Shown: piece after piece, positions 35,011 to 42,417 of the stretch
How positions within the stretch are numbered: position 1 is the stretch's first letter
How the letters are laid out: every line of letters starts with the position of its first letter
Assembly (NCBI RefSeq): GCF_003627215.1
Contig: NZ_CP032677.1
Span: 3,787,501 to 3,851,500, forward strand
Reading direction: 5' to 3'
DNA length: 64,000 bases
From: Pseudomonas sp. Leaf58
GTDB lineage: Bacteria > Pseudomonadota > Gammaproteobacteria > Pseudomonadales > Pseudomonadaceae
Program-made: the position numbers and the translations under genes
Notes under the pieces: generated by a model
Databases searched by the model: none
The model's input: only the letters and a program-made list of their open reading frames with translations
Told to the model about the DNA's origin: nothing

Positions 35011-35025
35011 GCAAGTTCCGAACCA
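35011..35025 (-). promoter_or_regulatory. Sigma-54 promoter of flgF operon
   Basis: The minus strand reads TGGTTC-GGAAC-TTGC with GG-N10-GC spacing. TTC replaces CAC in the -24 element, but the two invariant dinucleotides are intact. The predicted leader is about 50 bases, a distance similar to that of the fliE and flgB sites. Confidence 0.72.
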
Positions 35026-35181
35026 ACTTGTAAAAACCCGTGAAAAGCCCTTGAATACAGGGCCTTGAGGAAACCTCCAGCAGGCCAGACGCCGGATATC
35101 CGGCGCCGTATTGCCGCTGGCGGCAAAAGGGCTGCCAGCCTCTTAGCTTGCTTCGCGGGATTCACCTGATTTAGCCGCCCT

Positions 35182-35270
35182 CTGTGGGAGCGGGCGCGCC
35201 CGCGAACACCGGCGCAGCCGGTGCCAGGCACCGCACTGGATGCTTCGCGGGCATGCCCGCCCCCACAGGG
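35182..35270. repeat. REP pair (REPIN)
   Basis: CTGTGGGAGCGGGCGCGCCC and its inverted partner GCTTCGCGGGCATGCCCGCC face each other across about 30 bases. It lies between the small secreted-protein gene and flgF. Confidence 0.75.
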
Positions 35271-35282
35271 CCAGGTGATCGG

Positions 35283-35471
35283 CTACAGATGATCGCGACA
35301 ACGGGCATTGTTGTAAGGCCCGGCAAAGCGCTTCCACCCCTCGCCCGGCGACCATTGCGAACACACCAGGCGCCCGTCCACTTTGCTCTCCCAACGCCAC
35401 CAAGGCGCAGGGCCTGCCTGCACTTGGTACAGGCAGAACATAGCCAGCAATGCGACTATCAGCTTGCGCAT
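35283..35471 (-). CDS. Small secreted Trp-rich hypothetical protein
   Basis: The product is 62 residues from the chosen ATG (MRKLIVALLAMFCLYQVQA). A Sec-type signal peptide probably ends at VQA-G, leaving about 43 residues with four Trp (APWWRWES, CSQWSPGEGW) and two Cys. This suggests a small periplasmic or secreted protein with one disulfide. GGAGAGGTC precedes the start; the 11 residues of a longer reading have no ribosome site. It lies between flgE and flgF, just beyond the flgE terminator. I do not recognise a family or a function. Confidence 0.6.
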   Translation of the reverse strand: MRKLIVALLAMFCLYQVQAGPAPWWRWESKVDGRLVCSQWSPGEGWKRFAGPYNNARCRDHL

Positions 35472-35483
35472 GACCTCTCCTGC

Positions 35484-35518
35484 AAAAACGACGAACCCCT
35501 TCACAAGAAAGGGGTTCG
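35484..35518 (-). terminator. Rho-independent terminator of flgBCDE
   Basis: The minus strand reads CGAACCCCTT-TCTTGTG-AAGGGGTTCG, then TCG and TTTTT. The 10-pair stem is perfect and lies 26 bases past the flgE stop. The small secreted-protein gene begins only 13 bases downstream of the T run. Confidence 0.88.
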
Positions 35519-35543
35519 CCTGCTTACCGCCAGCCAGCGACCA

Positions 35544-37301
35544 TTAAGCCATCTGGATGATGGTCTGCATGATGGTGCTTTCGGTCGAAATGGTCTTGGC
35601 GTTCGCCTGGTAGTTGCTTTGCGCCTTGATCAACTCCACCAGCTCCTGCGTCAAGTTGACGTTCGAGCCTTCCAGCGAGTTGGACTCGATGGCCCCCAAG
35701 GTGCCGGTCTTCGGCGAATCGATGCCAGGGATGCCCGAGTTGTAGGTCTCGGTCCAGCGGGTACCACCAACTTGCTGCAAGCCTTGCTCGTTGGCGAAGC
35801 TGGCCAGGGCAACCTGACCGATCGCACGCGATTGGCCGTTGCTGAAGGTCGCGAACAAGATACCGGTCGAGTCGATGCTCAGATTGGACAGGGTACCGGT
35901 GGCATAACCGTCCTGGGACTGCGACATGCGCGCGGTTTCGGTGTTGTAGGAGGTGGTGCTGGCCATCGACATTTTCATGCCAGCGGCATCACCCACCGCA
36001 CCATTGGCACTCCAGTTACCCGATGCATCTTCGGCCGCCGGCACCCAGCCGACCATGCTGAAGGTATTGTTGACGACGGTGAACGAGGTGCCGGCGGGGT
36101 GACCGGTATTGTCTGCCGTCATCGAGTTGACCGAACCATCACTGTTGAACGCAATGGTGCCCGTCAGTGGCTCGGTGCTGCCCGGGTTGAACGGGTTGCG
36201 CCCATCGACCAGCGTGTACATGGTCCACTCGTTGGTCCCGGTCTTGCGGTAGAACTGCTCCATGGTGTGCTCGTTACCCTGGCTGTCATACACCTTGGTC
36301 GGGAACGAACGGGTATAGGTGCTATCGTCGGACGGGTCGAACGACTTGTTCGCCACCAGCGCCGGCGAGGTCACGCCCTGGTCCTGGACGGTACCGGCAA
36401 CACCGCTGGCCACCCAGTCACCCGAGGTAGGGTCCTGAGCAGCAGGCACCCAGCCATCGATGCTGAAGCCACCGTTTTTCACGGTGTACGATGCACCGCT
36501 GGGAACACCGGCGGTGTCCGCCACCATGGAACTGATGGTGCCATCGCTGCTGTATTCGATCTTGCCGGCAAGCGGCGTAGTGCTGCCCGGCTCGAACGGG
36601 TTGCGCCCGTCGATCAGGGAGTACATGGTCCACTCGTTGGTGTCGGTCTTGCGGTAGAACTGCTGCAGGGTGTGCGGGTTACCGTCGACATCATTGACGG
36701 TACTGGTGGTCGCACGCTGGTAGGTGCTCGGGTCCGCCGGGTTGAATGCAGCCATGCTCGGCGGCTTGGTGTTGTCGTACACCTGGAATGGAATCGACTT
36801 AGCCGACGAGTTCAGGTTGATACCCTGATCGATCAGCGAGGTTGGCTTGGGCTGCAAGGCCGAGGTATCGATCTTCAGGTCGGTCAGGCCGCTCTTCTGG
36901 ATCTTGCCATTCGCATCAGCGGCATAGCCTTGCAGCCGCAGGTTATCAGAGGTGATTACATAGTTGTCTTTACTGGCCTGGAAGGCACCCGCACGGGTAT
37001 AGACTTTCGTGCCGTTGTCCGACAGCACGAAGAAGCCCTGCCCCTGGATACCCATGTCCAGCACATTACCGGTGGTATTGACATCACCCTGGTTGAACTG
37101 CTGGGAAATGGCGGCCAGGCGCACACCGTTACCCACTTGGTTCTTGCCTACGCCCAGGCGGTTGGAGCCGGCGTAGACATCGGCGAACTCGGCACGCGAC
37201 GACTTGAAGCCGGTGGTATTGACGTTGGCGATGTTGTTGCCAGTGACATCCAGTTGTTTGTTTGCCGCGTACAGACCGCTAAGGCCGATATTGAAAGACA
37301 T
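35544..37301 (-). CDS. flgE: Flagellar hook protein FlgE with internal domain duplication
   Basis: FlgE polymerises into the hook. The 585-residue product has canonical ends (NIGLSGLYAANKQLDVTGNN and, near the C-terminus, NLTQELVELIKAQSNYQ). It is longer than usual (about 400-460), because a unit of about 118 residues in the central domain occurs twice: about 187-304 and 322-439, offset by 135. Both copies contain QFYRKT(D/G)TNEWTMY, DGRNPF(E/N)PGST and GWVPAA. The copies differ at many positions, so this is not a recent assembly error. Last gene of flgBCDE, followed by a strong terminator. Confidence 0.96.
   Translation of the reverse strand: MSFNIGLSGLYAANKQLDVTGNNIANVNTTGFKSSRAEFADVYAGSNRLGVGKNQVGNGVRLAAISQQFNQGDVNTTGNVLDMGIQGQGFFVLSDNGTKVYTRAGAFQASKDNYVITSDNLRLQGYAADANGKIQKSGLTDLKIDTSALQPKPTSLIDQGINLNSSAKSIPFQVYDNTKPPSMAAFNPADPSTYQRATTSTVNDVDGNPHTLQQFYRKTDTNEWTMYSLIDGRNPFEPGSTTPLAGKIEYSSDGTISSMVADTAGVPSGASYTVKNGGFSIDGWVPAAQDPTSGDWVASGVAGTVQDQGVTSPALVANKSFDPSDDSTYTRSFPTKVYDSQGNEHTMEQFYRKTGTNEWTMYTLVDGRNPFNPGSTEPLTGTIAFNSDGSVNSMTADNTGHPAGTSFTVVNNTFSMVGWVPAAEDASGNWSANGAVGDAAGMKMSMASTTSYNTETARMSQSQDGYATGTLSNLSIDSTGILFATFSNGQSRAIGQVALASFANEQGLQQVGGTRWTETYNSGIPGIDSPKTGTLGAIESNSLEGSNVNLTQELVELIKAQSNYQANAKTISTESTIMQTIIQMA
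35985..36338 (-). repeat. Internal hook-domain repeat, copy B in flgE
   Basis: Encodes FlgE residues of about 322-439, the second copy of the unit at 36390-36743. DNA similarity is highest around the QFYRKT..TNEWTMY segment. Confidence 0.8.
36390..36743 (-). repeat. Internal hook-domain repeat, copy A in flgE
   Basis: Encodes FlgE residues of about 187-304. Paired with copy B at 35985-36338. Shared words include TNEWTMY, DGRNPF and GWVPAA at a constant 135-residue offset. Boundaries are approximate. Confidence 0.8.
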
Positions 37302-37332
37302 GAATTCGCTCCTTTTGCCGCTTTAGCGGGCC

Positions 37333-38037
37333 TTAGATACCGATGGTTTGCACGTCGGAGAGGGACACTTTGCCAACGCCGGCAAGGTTGAGCACCATTT
37401 CCCCGGCAGCGCTGAAGCTGACGCTGGTTACCTTGGCCGGCAACAGCGTGTTCATCTGCACCGACTGGCCATCCACGGTGGTGCTGGCGGTGAAGGTATA
37501 GGTGCCCGGGTCGACTTTCTCGCCACTGTTGTTGGTGCCGTCCCAGATGAAATCGGCATAGCCGGCTTTCTGCTCGCCCACCTCGATGGTCTTGACGGTG
37601 TTGCCGTCCTTGTCCTTGATGGTGATCTTCGCTTCGCTGATGGCTTGCGGCACGACGAACTGCGCGTTGAAGCTTTCGCTGGTATCGACCACGGCCTTGT
37701 CGTTCTGCACCACCACCGAGCGTCCCACCAACGACGACGCCTGCAGGGCCTGCGACGAGGCCATGGCGCTGGTGATGGAACCGACCGACTCGTTCAGCGA
37801 GGTAATGCCTTCCAAGCTGCTGAACTGCGCCAGCTGGGCAACGAACTCACCGTTGTCCTGCGGGTCCAGCGGGTTCTGGTGCTGCATCTGGGTGACCAGC
37901 AGTTGCAGGAAGGCATCTTTGCCGAGTGAATCATTGCCGGTCTTGGACGCCGTGTCCGTGGTTTTCTTGGTGTTGGTGCCTACACCCGACGCTGCCAGCA
38001 CGTCGTTGAGGTTCACACCGTTGGTATCGATTGCCAT
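37333..38037 (-). CDS. flgD: Hook-capping scaffold protein FlgD
   Basis: FlgD caps the growing hook. The 234-residue protein has the N-terminal family signature LGKDAFLQLLVTQMQHQNPL and the stretch DNGEFVAQLAQFSSLEGITS. A FlgD Ig-like/Tudor part follows (about 110-210, IWDGTNNSGEKVDPGTYTF). The length is normal. It is 31 bases before flgE in the flgBCDE unit. Confidence 0.96.
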   Translation of the reverse strand: MAIDTNGVNLNDVLAASGVGTNTKKTTDTASKTGNDSLGKDAFLQLLVTQMQHQNPLDPQDNGEFVAQLAQFSSLEGITSLNESVGSITSAMASSQALQASSLVGRSVVVQNDKAVVDTSESFNAQFVVPQAISEAKITIKDKDGNTVKTIEVGEQKAGYADFIWDGTNNSGEKVDPGTYTFTASTTVDGQSVQMNTLLPAKVTSVSFSAAGEMVLNLAGVGKVSLSDVQTIGI

Positions 38038-38052
38038 GGTCTGGTTTCCTTA

Positions 38053-38496
38053 TCACTGACCGAGGGTCAGGACCTTCTGCATCATGGCCTTGGCCGTGTT
38101 CATCAGCTCGGCGTTGGTCTGGAACGCGCGACTGGCGGAGATCATGTCGGCCATCTCTTCAACCACATTGACGTTCGGGTAGTAGACGTAGCCGTCTTTG
38201 TTCGCCGCTGGGTGGTTGGGCTCGTAGCGCGCTTCCAGGGTGCTCTGGTCTTCGACGATGCCTTTTACCTGCACGCCCTGCCCGGCTTCACCCTGGTCTT
38301 CGAACAGCGACTGGCTGCTGCCGGCCTGCGCATTCTGAAAGGTGGTGGCAAATACCGGGTGGCGCGCGCGGTAGGTCTGGTCGATGCTCGAAGACACGGT
38401 CTCGGCGTTGGCAATGTTGGAAGCAACGGTGTTCAGGCGCGTGTTCTGCGCACTCATGCCGCTACCGGCGATGTTGAAGACACTGGAAAGGGACAT
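38053..38496 (-). CDS. flgC: Proximal rod protein FlgC
   Basis: FlgC is a proximal rod subunit. From the chosen ATG (MSLSSVFNIAGSG) it has 147 residues, as in other pseudomonads. It contains NTVASNIANAETVSSS and the C-terminal NVNVVEEMADMISASRAFQT. The chosen start has GGGGAG at the right distance; an ATG 6 bases earlier overlaps the flgB stop but is too near that site. Confidence 0.96.
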   Translation of the reverse strand: MSLSSVFNIAGSGMSAQNTRLNTVASNIANAETVSSSIDQTYRARHPVFATTFQNAQAGSSQSLFEDQGEAGQGVQVKGIVEDQSTLEARYEPNHPAANKDGYVYYPNVNVVEEMADMISASRAFQTNAELMNTAKAMMQKVLTLGQ

Positions 38497-38498
38497 GG

Positions 38499-38909
38499 TC
38501 ATTCTCCCCGCAGGGCGGAAACCAGCCCTTTGAATTTACTGTTGAGCAAGGTGAAGCTGGCCTGGAAGCCGACGGCGTTTTCGGTGTAGTTCGATTGCTC
38601 GATCTGCGCATCCACGGTGTTCTGGTCGATCGATGGCTGCAGCGGGGTGCGGTACTTGAGGGTATCGTCAGCCGCAATGGCCAAGCCTTCGGCTTCGATG
38701 TGCCGGCTATTGGTACGGTCCATGGCGAAGCGGCCGCTTTGCTGCTTGCTGGTTTCGGCGGCAAGCACCGAAGAAAAGTCCATGTCACGCGCCTTGTAGT
38801 TGGGCGTGTCGGCGTTGGCGATGTTGTTGGCCAGCACTTCGGCACGCTGGGCGCGGAAGCCCAGGGCCTTTTCGTGGATACCAAGCGCCTTGTCGAAGCT
38901 GATGCTCAT
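38499..38909 (-). CDS. flgB: Proximal rod protein FlgB
   Basis: FlgB is the first proximal rod subunit. The 136-residue product begins SISFDKALGIHEKALGFRAQ, contains LANNIANADTPNYKARDMDF and ends LLNSKFKGLVSALRGE, all typical. A much longer in-frame reading to 39242 crosses the promoter and a REP pair and is rejected. It starts the flgBCDE unit, 50 bases after a perfect sigma-54 site. Confidence 0.97.
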   Translation of the reverse strand: MSISFDKALGIHEKALGFRAQRAEVLANNIANADTPNYKARDMDFSSVLAAETSKQQSGRFAMDRTNSRHIEAEGLAIAADDTLKYRTPLQPSIDQNTVDAQIEQSNYTENAVGFQASFTLLNSKFKGLVSALRGE

Positions 38910-38958
38910 GTCGGGGAAACCTTCAGAGGTTGACCGGAATTTCGTTGAGCAAGGTATA

Positions 38959-38973
38959 GCAAGGGCTGTGCCA
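38959..38973 (-). promoter_or_regulatory. Sigma-54 promoter of flgBCDE
   Basis: The minus strand reads TGGCAC-AGCCC-TTGC with GG-N10-GC spacing, a full match to consensus. The predicted leader is about 38 bases. Confidence 0.87.
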
Positions 38974-39129
38974 ACCGCCGAAAAGGCCGAAAACATGGGC
39001 TTGCGAGGCTGGGTGGTGTCAGGGTGATGCCAGAAAAGCGGCAAAGGCCTTCCGCCTGGCGCGGCGAAAGCGGCAATTACCAGGCGGCAAAAGCGGCAAT
39101 ACAAAAAATTGACGTCAGCTGTTCCTGCT

Positions 39130-39217
39130 GTCGCCTCTTCGCGGGTGAACCCGCCTCCACAGGGCTTTGTGCATGACCTGAAGGCGGCACGGCACCCGCG
39201 AAGAGGCCACCACAGGC
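39130..39217. repeat. REP pair (REPIN)
   Basis: TCGCCTCTTCGCGGGTGAAC and the inverted partner CACCCGCGAAGAGGCCACCA lie in the gap between cheR and flgB. Same family as the copies at 4067 and 43775. Confidence 0.78.
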
Positions 39218-39221
39218 AAAC

Positions 39222-39252
39222 AAAAAGGCCGGCAACTGTCACTGCCGGCCTT
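39222..39252 (-). terminator. Rho-independent terminator of cheVR
   Basis: The minus strand has AAGGCCGGCA, an 8-base loop, TGCCGGCCTT and then TTT. It begins just after the cheR stop. Confidence 0.88.
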
Positions 39253-39257
39253 CTGGT

Positions 39258-40085
39258 TTACTTGGCCTGGTAGATGATCCCCGGGCTGCACTGCACCATC
39301 TGGTAATGGTCCGGCAAACCATTCAGCGCCTCGGAAGCGCCGAGGAACAGATACCCACCCGGCTTCAAGGTACTGTGGATACGCAACAGGATGTCCTTCT
39401 TCACTTGCGCCGAGAAGTAGATCAGCACGTTGCGGCAGAACACCACGTCGAACTTGCCCAGGCTGGCATAGCTGTCCAGCAGGTTGAACGAGCGGAACTC
39501 GACGCGGCTGCGAATCGCCGGCTTGACCGCCCAGCGCCCCGGCCCCTTGGGGTCGAAGTAGCGCTGCAGGCGCTCTTGGGACAGGCCGCGGGCAATTGCC
39601 AGGCTGTCATACTCGCCGGTCTTGCAGTTGGTCAGCATGGTGCCGGACAGGTCGGTGGCAACGATCTGCGCCCCCATCTTCAGCTGGCCGAGGTTGCTGC
39701 GCTCGAACTCGTCGATGGCCATCGAGATGGAGTACGGCTCCTGCCCCGAAGAACAGGCGGCCGACCACATGCGCAGGCGCTGGCCGGGGTTGTTGCGAAT
39801 GAACTCCGGAATGACCTTGTTCTTCAGCACTTCGAACGGGTAGGTATCGCGAAACCACAGGGTCTCATTAGTGGTCATGGCATCTACCACCTGCTCACGC
39901 AAGCCGCCACGCGGCTGGGCCTGAATGCGCTGCACCAGCTCGCCCAGGCTCTTGATACCCTGTTGTTCCATCAGCTTGTTGAGACGGCTGGACACCAGAT
40001 ACTGCTTATTCTCGCCCAGCAGGATGCCACAGGCTTTCTCCAGGAAGACCCGGAACTGTTCGAAATCTAAATTACCCGTAGACAC
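39258..40085 (-). CDS. cheR: Chemotaxis protein methyltransferase CheR
   Basis: CheR methylates glutamates of chemoreceptors with SAM. The 275-residue protein has an all-helical N-terminal domain (1-75). The catalytic domain has TTNETLWFRDTYPFE, the SAM motif RMWSAACSSGQEPYS, the IVATDLSGTML strand, and FDVVFCRNVLIYF. The C-terminal receptor-tethering pentapeptide motif is absent, as is normal for CheR. It is co-transcribed with cheV, 49 bases apart. Confidence 0.97.
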   Translation of the reverse strand: MSTGNLDFEQFRVFLEKACGILLGENKQYLVSSRLNKLMEQQGIKSLGELVQRIQAQPRGGLREQVVDAMTTNETLWFRDTYPFEVLKNKVIPEFIRNNPGQRLRMWSAACSSGQEPYSISMAIDEFERSNLGQLKMGAQIVATDLSGTMLTNCKTGEYDSLAIARGLSQERLQRYFDPKGPGRWAVKPAIRSRVEFRSFNLLDSYASLGKFDVVFCRNVLIYFSAQVKKDILLRIHSTLKPGGYLFLGASEALNGLPDHYQMVQCSPGIIYQAK

Positions 40086-40134
40086 TACTGCCGCCTCTTT
40101 TAAATCACTGGTGCCGGGGCATGCCCCGGCTGCT

Positions 40135-41064
40135 TCAATGCGCTGCCTTGATCCGGTCGACTACCCGCTGGGCCAGGTCGTCCGGCTTGAACTTGGCCAG
40201 GAAGTCATCGGCGCCGACCTTCTTGACCATCGCCTGGTTGAACACCCCGGAAAGCGAAGTATGCAGGCAGATGTGCAATTTTTGCATGCGCGGATCGCTG
40301 CGGATCTCCGCCGTTAGCGTGTAGCCGTCCATTTCCGGCATTTCAATGTCCGAGATCATCATCAGGAACTCTTCTTCCGGCTTCTTGCCCTCGTCCACCA
40401 GCTGGCGCAGGTAGTTCAGGGCCTGACGGCCATCGTTGAGCGCCACCACCTCCACCCCTACGGTCTGCAGGCAACGGCTGACCTGCTTGCGCGCCACCGA
40501 CGAGTCGTCGACGGTCAGCACCCGCAGCAGCACGGCTTTGTCCTGCACCTCGGCGTCGATCACTCCAGCCGATACCGACTCCGACGACGGCGACACTTCG
40601 GCCAGCACCTTCTCCACGTCGATGATCTCGACCATGCGCTTGTCCACCCGCGTAACCGCCGTCAGGTAGTGGTCGCGGCCAGTGCCCTTGGGTGGCGGAT
40701 GGATTTCTTCCCAGTTCATGTTGACGATGCGCTCTACCGAATGCACCAAAAAGCCCTGGGTCTTGGTGTTGTACTCGGTGATGATCACGAAACTTTTACG
40801 CGTTTCTTCCTGCAGCGGCCGCAACCCGGTGGCCATCGACAAGTCGAGGATCGGGATAGTCGCCCCGCGAATGTTGGCAACGCCGCGCACCACCGGGTGC
40901 GCCTTGGGCAGCAGGGTCAGCGCAGGGCATTGCAGCACTTCCCTGACCTTGAATACGTTGATGCCGTAAAGCTGTTCGCCATTGAGGCGGAACAGCAACA
41001 ATTCCAGGCGATTCTGCCCGACCAGCTGCGTGCGCTGGTTGACCGAATCCATAACACCCGCCAT
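40135..41064 (-). CDS. cheV: Chemotaxis coupling protein CheV
   Basis: CheV couples receptors to CheA and carries a receiver domain thought to buffer phosphoryl groups in adaptation. The 309-residue product has a CheW-like domain (about 15-155, LFRLNGEQLYGINVFKVREV) and a receiver domain (about 180-305) with the phospho-acceptor Asp239 (SDIEMPEMDG), acidic pair VDD (185-187) and Lys in LAKF. AAGGAGTCTGGC precedes the ATG. A weak sigma-28 site lies 46 bases or more upstream. Confidence 0.96.
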   Translation of the reverse strand: MAGVMDSVNQRTQLVGQNRLELLLFRLNGEQLYGINVFKVREVLQCPALTLLPKAHPVVRGVANIRGATIPILDLSMATGLRPLQEETRKSFVIITEYNTKTQGFLVHSVERIVNMNWEEIHPPPKGTGRDHYLTAVTRVDKRMVEIIDVEKVLAEVSPSSESVSAGVIDAEVQDKAVLLRVLTVDDSSVARKQVSRCLQTVGVEVVALNDGRQALNYLRQLVDEGKKPEEEFLMMISDIEMPEMDGYTLTAEIRSDPRMQKLHICLHTSLSGVFNQAMVKKVGADDFLAKFKPDDLAQRVVDRIKAAH

Positions 41065-41109
41065 GCCAGACTCCTTAACCTTTCAGCCTTTCGTTGCAAC
41101 TCAAGTAGC

Positions 41110-41136
41110 GAGTCGGCACGGGCTTTGCTTTTTTGA
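41110..41136 (-). promoter_or_regulatory. Possible sigma-28 promoter of cheVR
   Basis: The minus strand has TCAA, a 15-base spacer and GCCGACTC. It matches TAAA-N15-GCCGATAA in the core GCCGA but is weak at both ends. cheVR is FliA-dependent in P. aeruginosa. The site overlaps the opposing sigma-54 site of flgA almost completely. Confidence 0.45.
41114..41128 (+). promoter_or_regulatory. Possible sigma-54 promoter of flgA
   Basis: The plus strand reads CGGCACG-GGCT-TTGC with GG-N10-GC spacing. Transcription would start near 41140, leaving almost no leader before the flgA ATG at 41142. Either flgA is nearly leaderless, starts later, or the site is fortuitous. Confidence 0.5.
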
Positions 41137-41141
41137 GGGTC

Positions 41142-41894
41142 ATGTACACGAAAACGACATTTTCCCGACGATTGACACGCCTGCTGACGGGCTCGCTGGC
41201 CACGCTGTGCCTGCTGGCGCCCGGCGTTCGCACGGTAGCGGACGCGTTTACCTTGCCTGAACAGCTTATCGGTGTCACCCAAGGGTTTCTTGAATTCACC
41301 GTCGAAGATTACTTGGCAACCACCCACACCGCCGCCCGCTACGAGATCCAGGTCAACCCGTTGGACCCGCGCTTGCGCATGCCGCTGTGCAGCCAGCAGC
41401 TGGACGCCTCGCTGGAAAGCCCGGCCCAGCCGTTGGGCCGAGTGACGGTCAAGGTGCGCTGCGCAGGCACGGCACCGTGGACCGTGTTCGTGCCGGCTAC
41501 CGTGCGGCTGTTCCGGGATGTGGTGGTGATGACCCGCCCACTCAAGCGCGACAACGTGGTGGGCGAAGGCGACGTGGCCTTGCGCGAGCGCGACGTCGGC
41601 ACCCTGGGCCAGGGGTTTCTGACCGAGCTGGACCAAGCGGTGGGCATGAAGATGCTGCGGCCCACGGTGATCGACCAGGTGCTTACCCCGCAGCACCTGG
41701 AACAGGCCGAGGTCGTGCGCAAGGGCGACCACGTGGTGATCATCGCCCGCAGCGGCAGCCTGAGCGTGCGCATGCCCGGCGAAGCACTGAGCAAGGGCGG
41801 CCTCAGCGAGCAGATCCGAGTACGCAACCTCAACTCCAAGCGGGTGGTCAAGGCCCGGGTAACCGGGCCCGGCCAGGTCGAGGTGAGCATGTAG
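41142..41894 (+). CDS. flgA: Flagellar P-ring assembly chaperone FlgA
   Basis: FlgA is a periplasmic chaperone needed for FlgI assembly. The 250-residue precursor has a signal peptide (about 1-34, LLTGSLATLCLLAPGVRTVA). The C-terminal SAF/ChapFlgA domain follows (about 125-250) with RDVVVMTRPLKRDNVVGEGD, VGMKMLRPTVIDQVLTP and IRVRNLNSKRVVKARVTG. I chose the ATG at 41142; a TTG nine bases earlier is less likely. GAGGGT sits close upstream. It is divergent from cheV. Confidence 0.93.
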   Translation: MYTKTTFSRRLTRLLTGSLATLCLLAPGVRTVADAFTLPEQLIGVTQGFLEFTVEDYLATTHTAARYEIQVNPLDPRLRMPLCSQQLDASLESPAQPLGRVTVKVRCAGTAPWTVFVPATVRLFRDVVVMTRPLKRDNVVGEGDVALRERDVGTLGQGFLTELDQAVGMKMLRPTVIDQVLTPQHLEQAEVVRKGDHVVIIARSGSLSVRMPGEALSKGGLSEQIRVRNLNSKRVVKARVTGPGQVEVSM

Positions 41895-41990
41895 CCACAA
41901 GGATTGCACTGGCGATGAGGAAGCGCTTTTCCTAAACTGTGTCAGAAACGGGTTCGCGAGCTTGCTGACAGGCGGCTGTGCATTTGTGCC

Positions 41991-42017
41991 TAAAGTTTTT
42001 TTCGGGTTGGCCGAAAA
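41991..42017 (+). promoter_or_regulatory. Sigma-28 (FliA) promoter of flgMN
   Basis: TAAA, a 15-base spacer and GCCGAAAA on the plus strand, one mismatch to the consensus GCCGATAA, with about 30 bases of leader before flgM. FliA-dependent flgM gives a negative feedback loop on late genes. Confidence 0.8.
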
Positions 42018-42053
42018 CAAGGCAAGCGTCCAAATACCCAGAGGTTTCTGATC

Positions 42054-42368
42054 ATGGTCATCGACTTCAGTCGTTTAAATAACTCTCCGTCCGTCACGGG
42101 CGGCGTGCGCAGCACCAGCGCGCCCGGCAGCGCCGAAAAACCGGCAGCCAGCCAGGACGCGGTGAAAGACACCAGCGCCAGCGGAGAAGCGGTACACCTC
42201 AGCCAAGAGGCCCAGCAGTTGCAGAAGATCAGCGAGAAGCTGCGCGACGAACCGGTGGTCAACAGCGCCCGTGTGGCCCAGTTGAAACAGGCAATCGCCG
42301 ACGGCAGCTACCAGGTCGATGCCGGCCGGGTCGCCAGCAAACTGCTCGATTTCGAAGCCCAGCGCTGA
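42054..42368 (+). CDS. flgM: Anti-sigma-28 factor FlgM
   Basis: FlgM binds and inactivates FliA until it is exported after hook completion. The 104-residue product has the N-terminal [10 protein letters not shown] typical of the family, a disordered Ser/Ala-rich middle, and the C-terminal sigma-binding part: [20 protein letters not shown] with [12 protein letters not shown]. It is followed by flgN 49 bases later. The sigma-28 site upstream suggests autogenous control. Confidence 0.95.
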   Translation: MVIDFSRLNNSPSVTGGVRSTSAPGSAEKPAASQDAVKDTSASGEAVHLSQEAQQLQKISEKLRDEPVVNSARVAQLKQAIADGSYQVDAGRVASKLLDFEAQR

Positions 42369-42417
42369 CCGTTCGGCGCGCTGACTTCATGGACGCTAGA
42401 AAAACCAAGAGTTAGCC

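Larger units (their letters stand above)
34951..35282. other. Intergenic region before flgF
   Basis: This 332-base gap holds the sigma-54 site of flgF (35011-35025) near its left end and a REP pair (35182-35270) near its right end. I saw no gene in it. Confidence 0.7.

Noticed and set aside
35184..37391. A 735-codon plus-strand reading frame over flgE
   Set aside because: It is antisense to flgE. Its internal repetition merely mirrors the real duplication in flgE.
38910..39242. Longer N-terminus for FlgB
   Set aside because: It would include the sigma-54 promoter and part of a REP pair.
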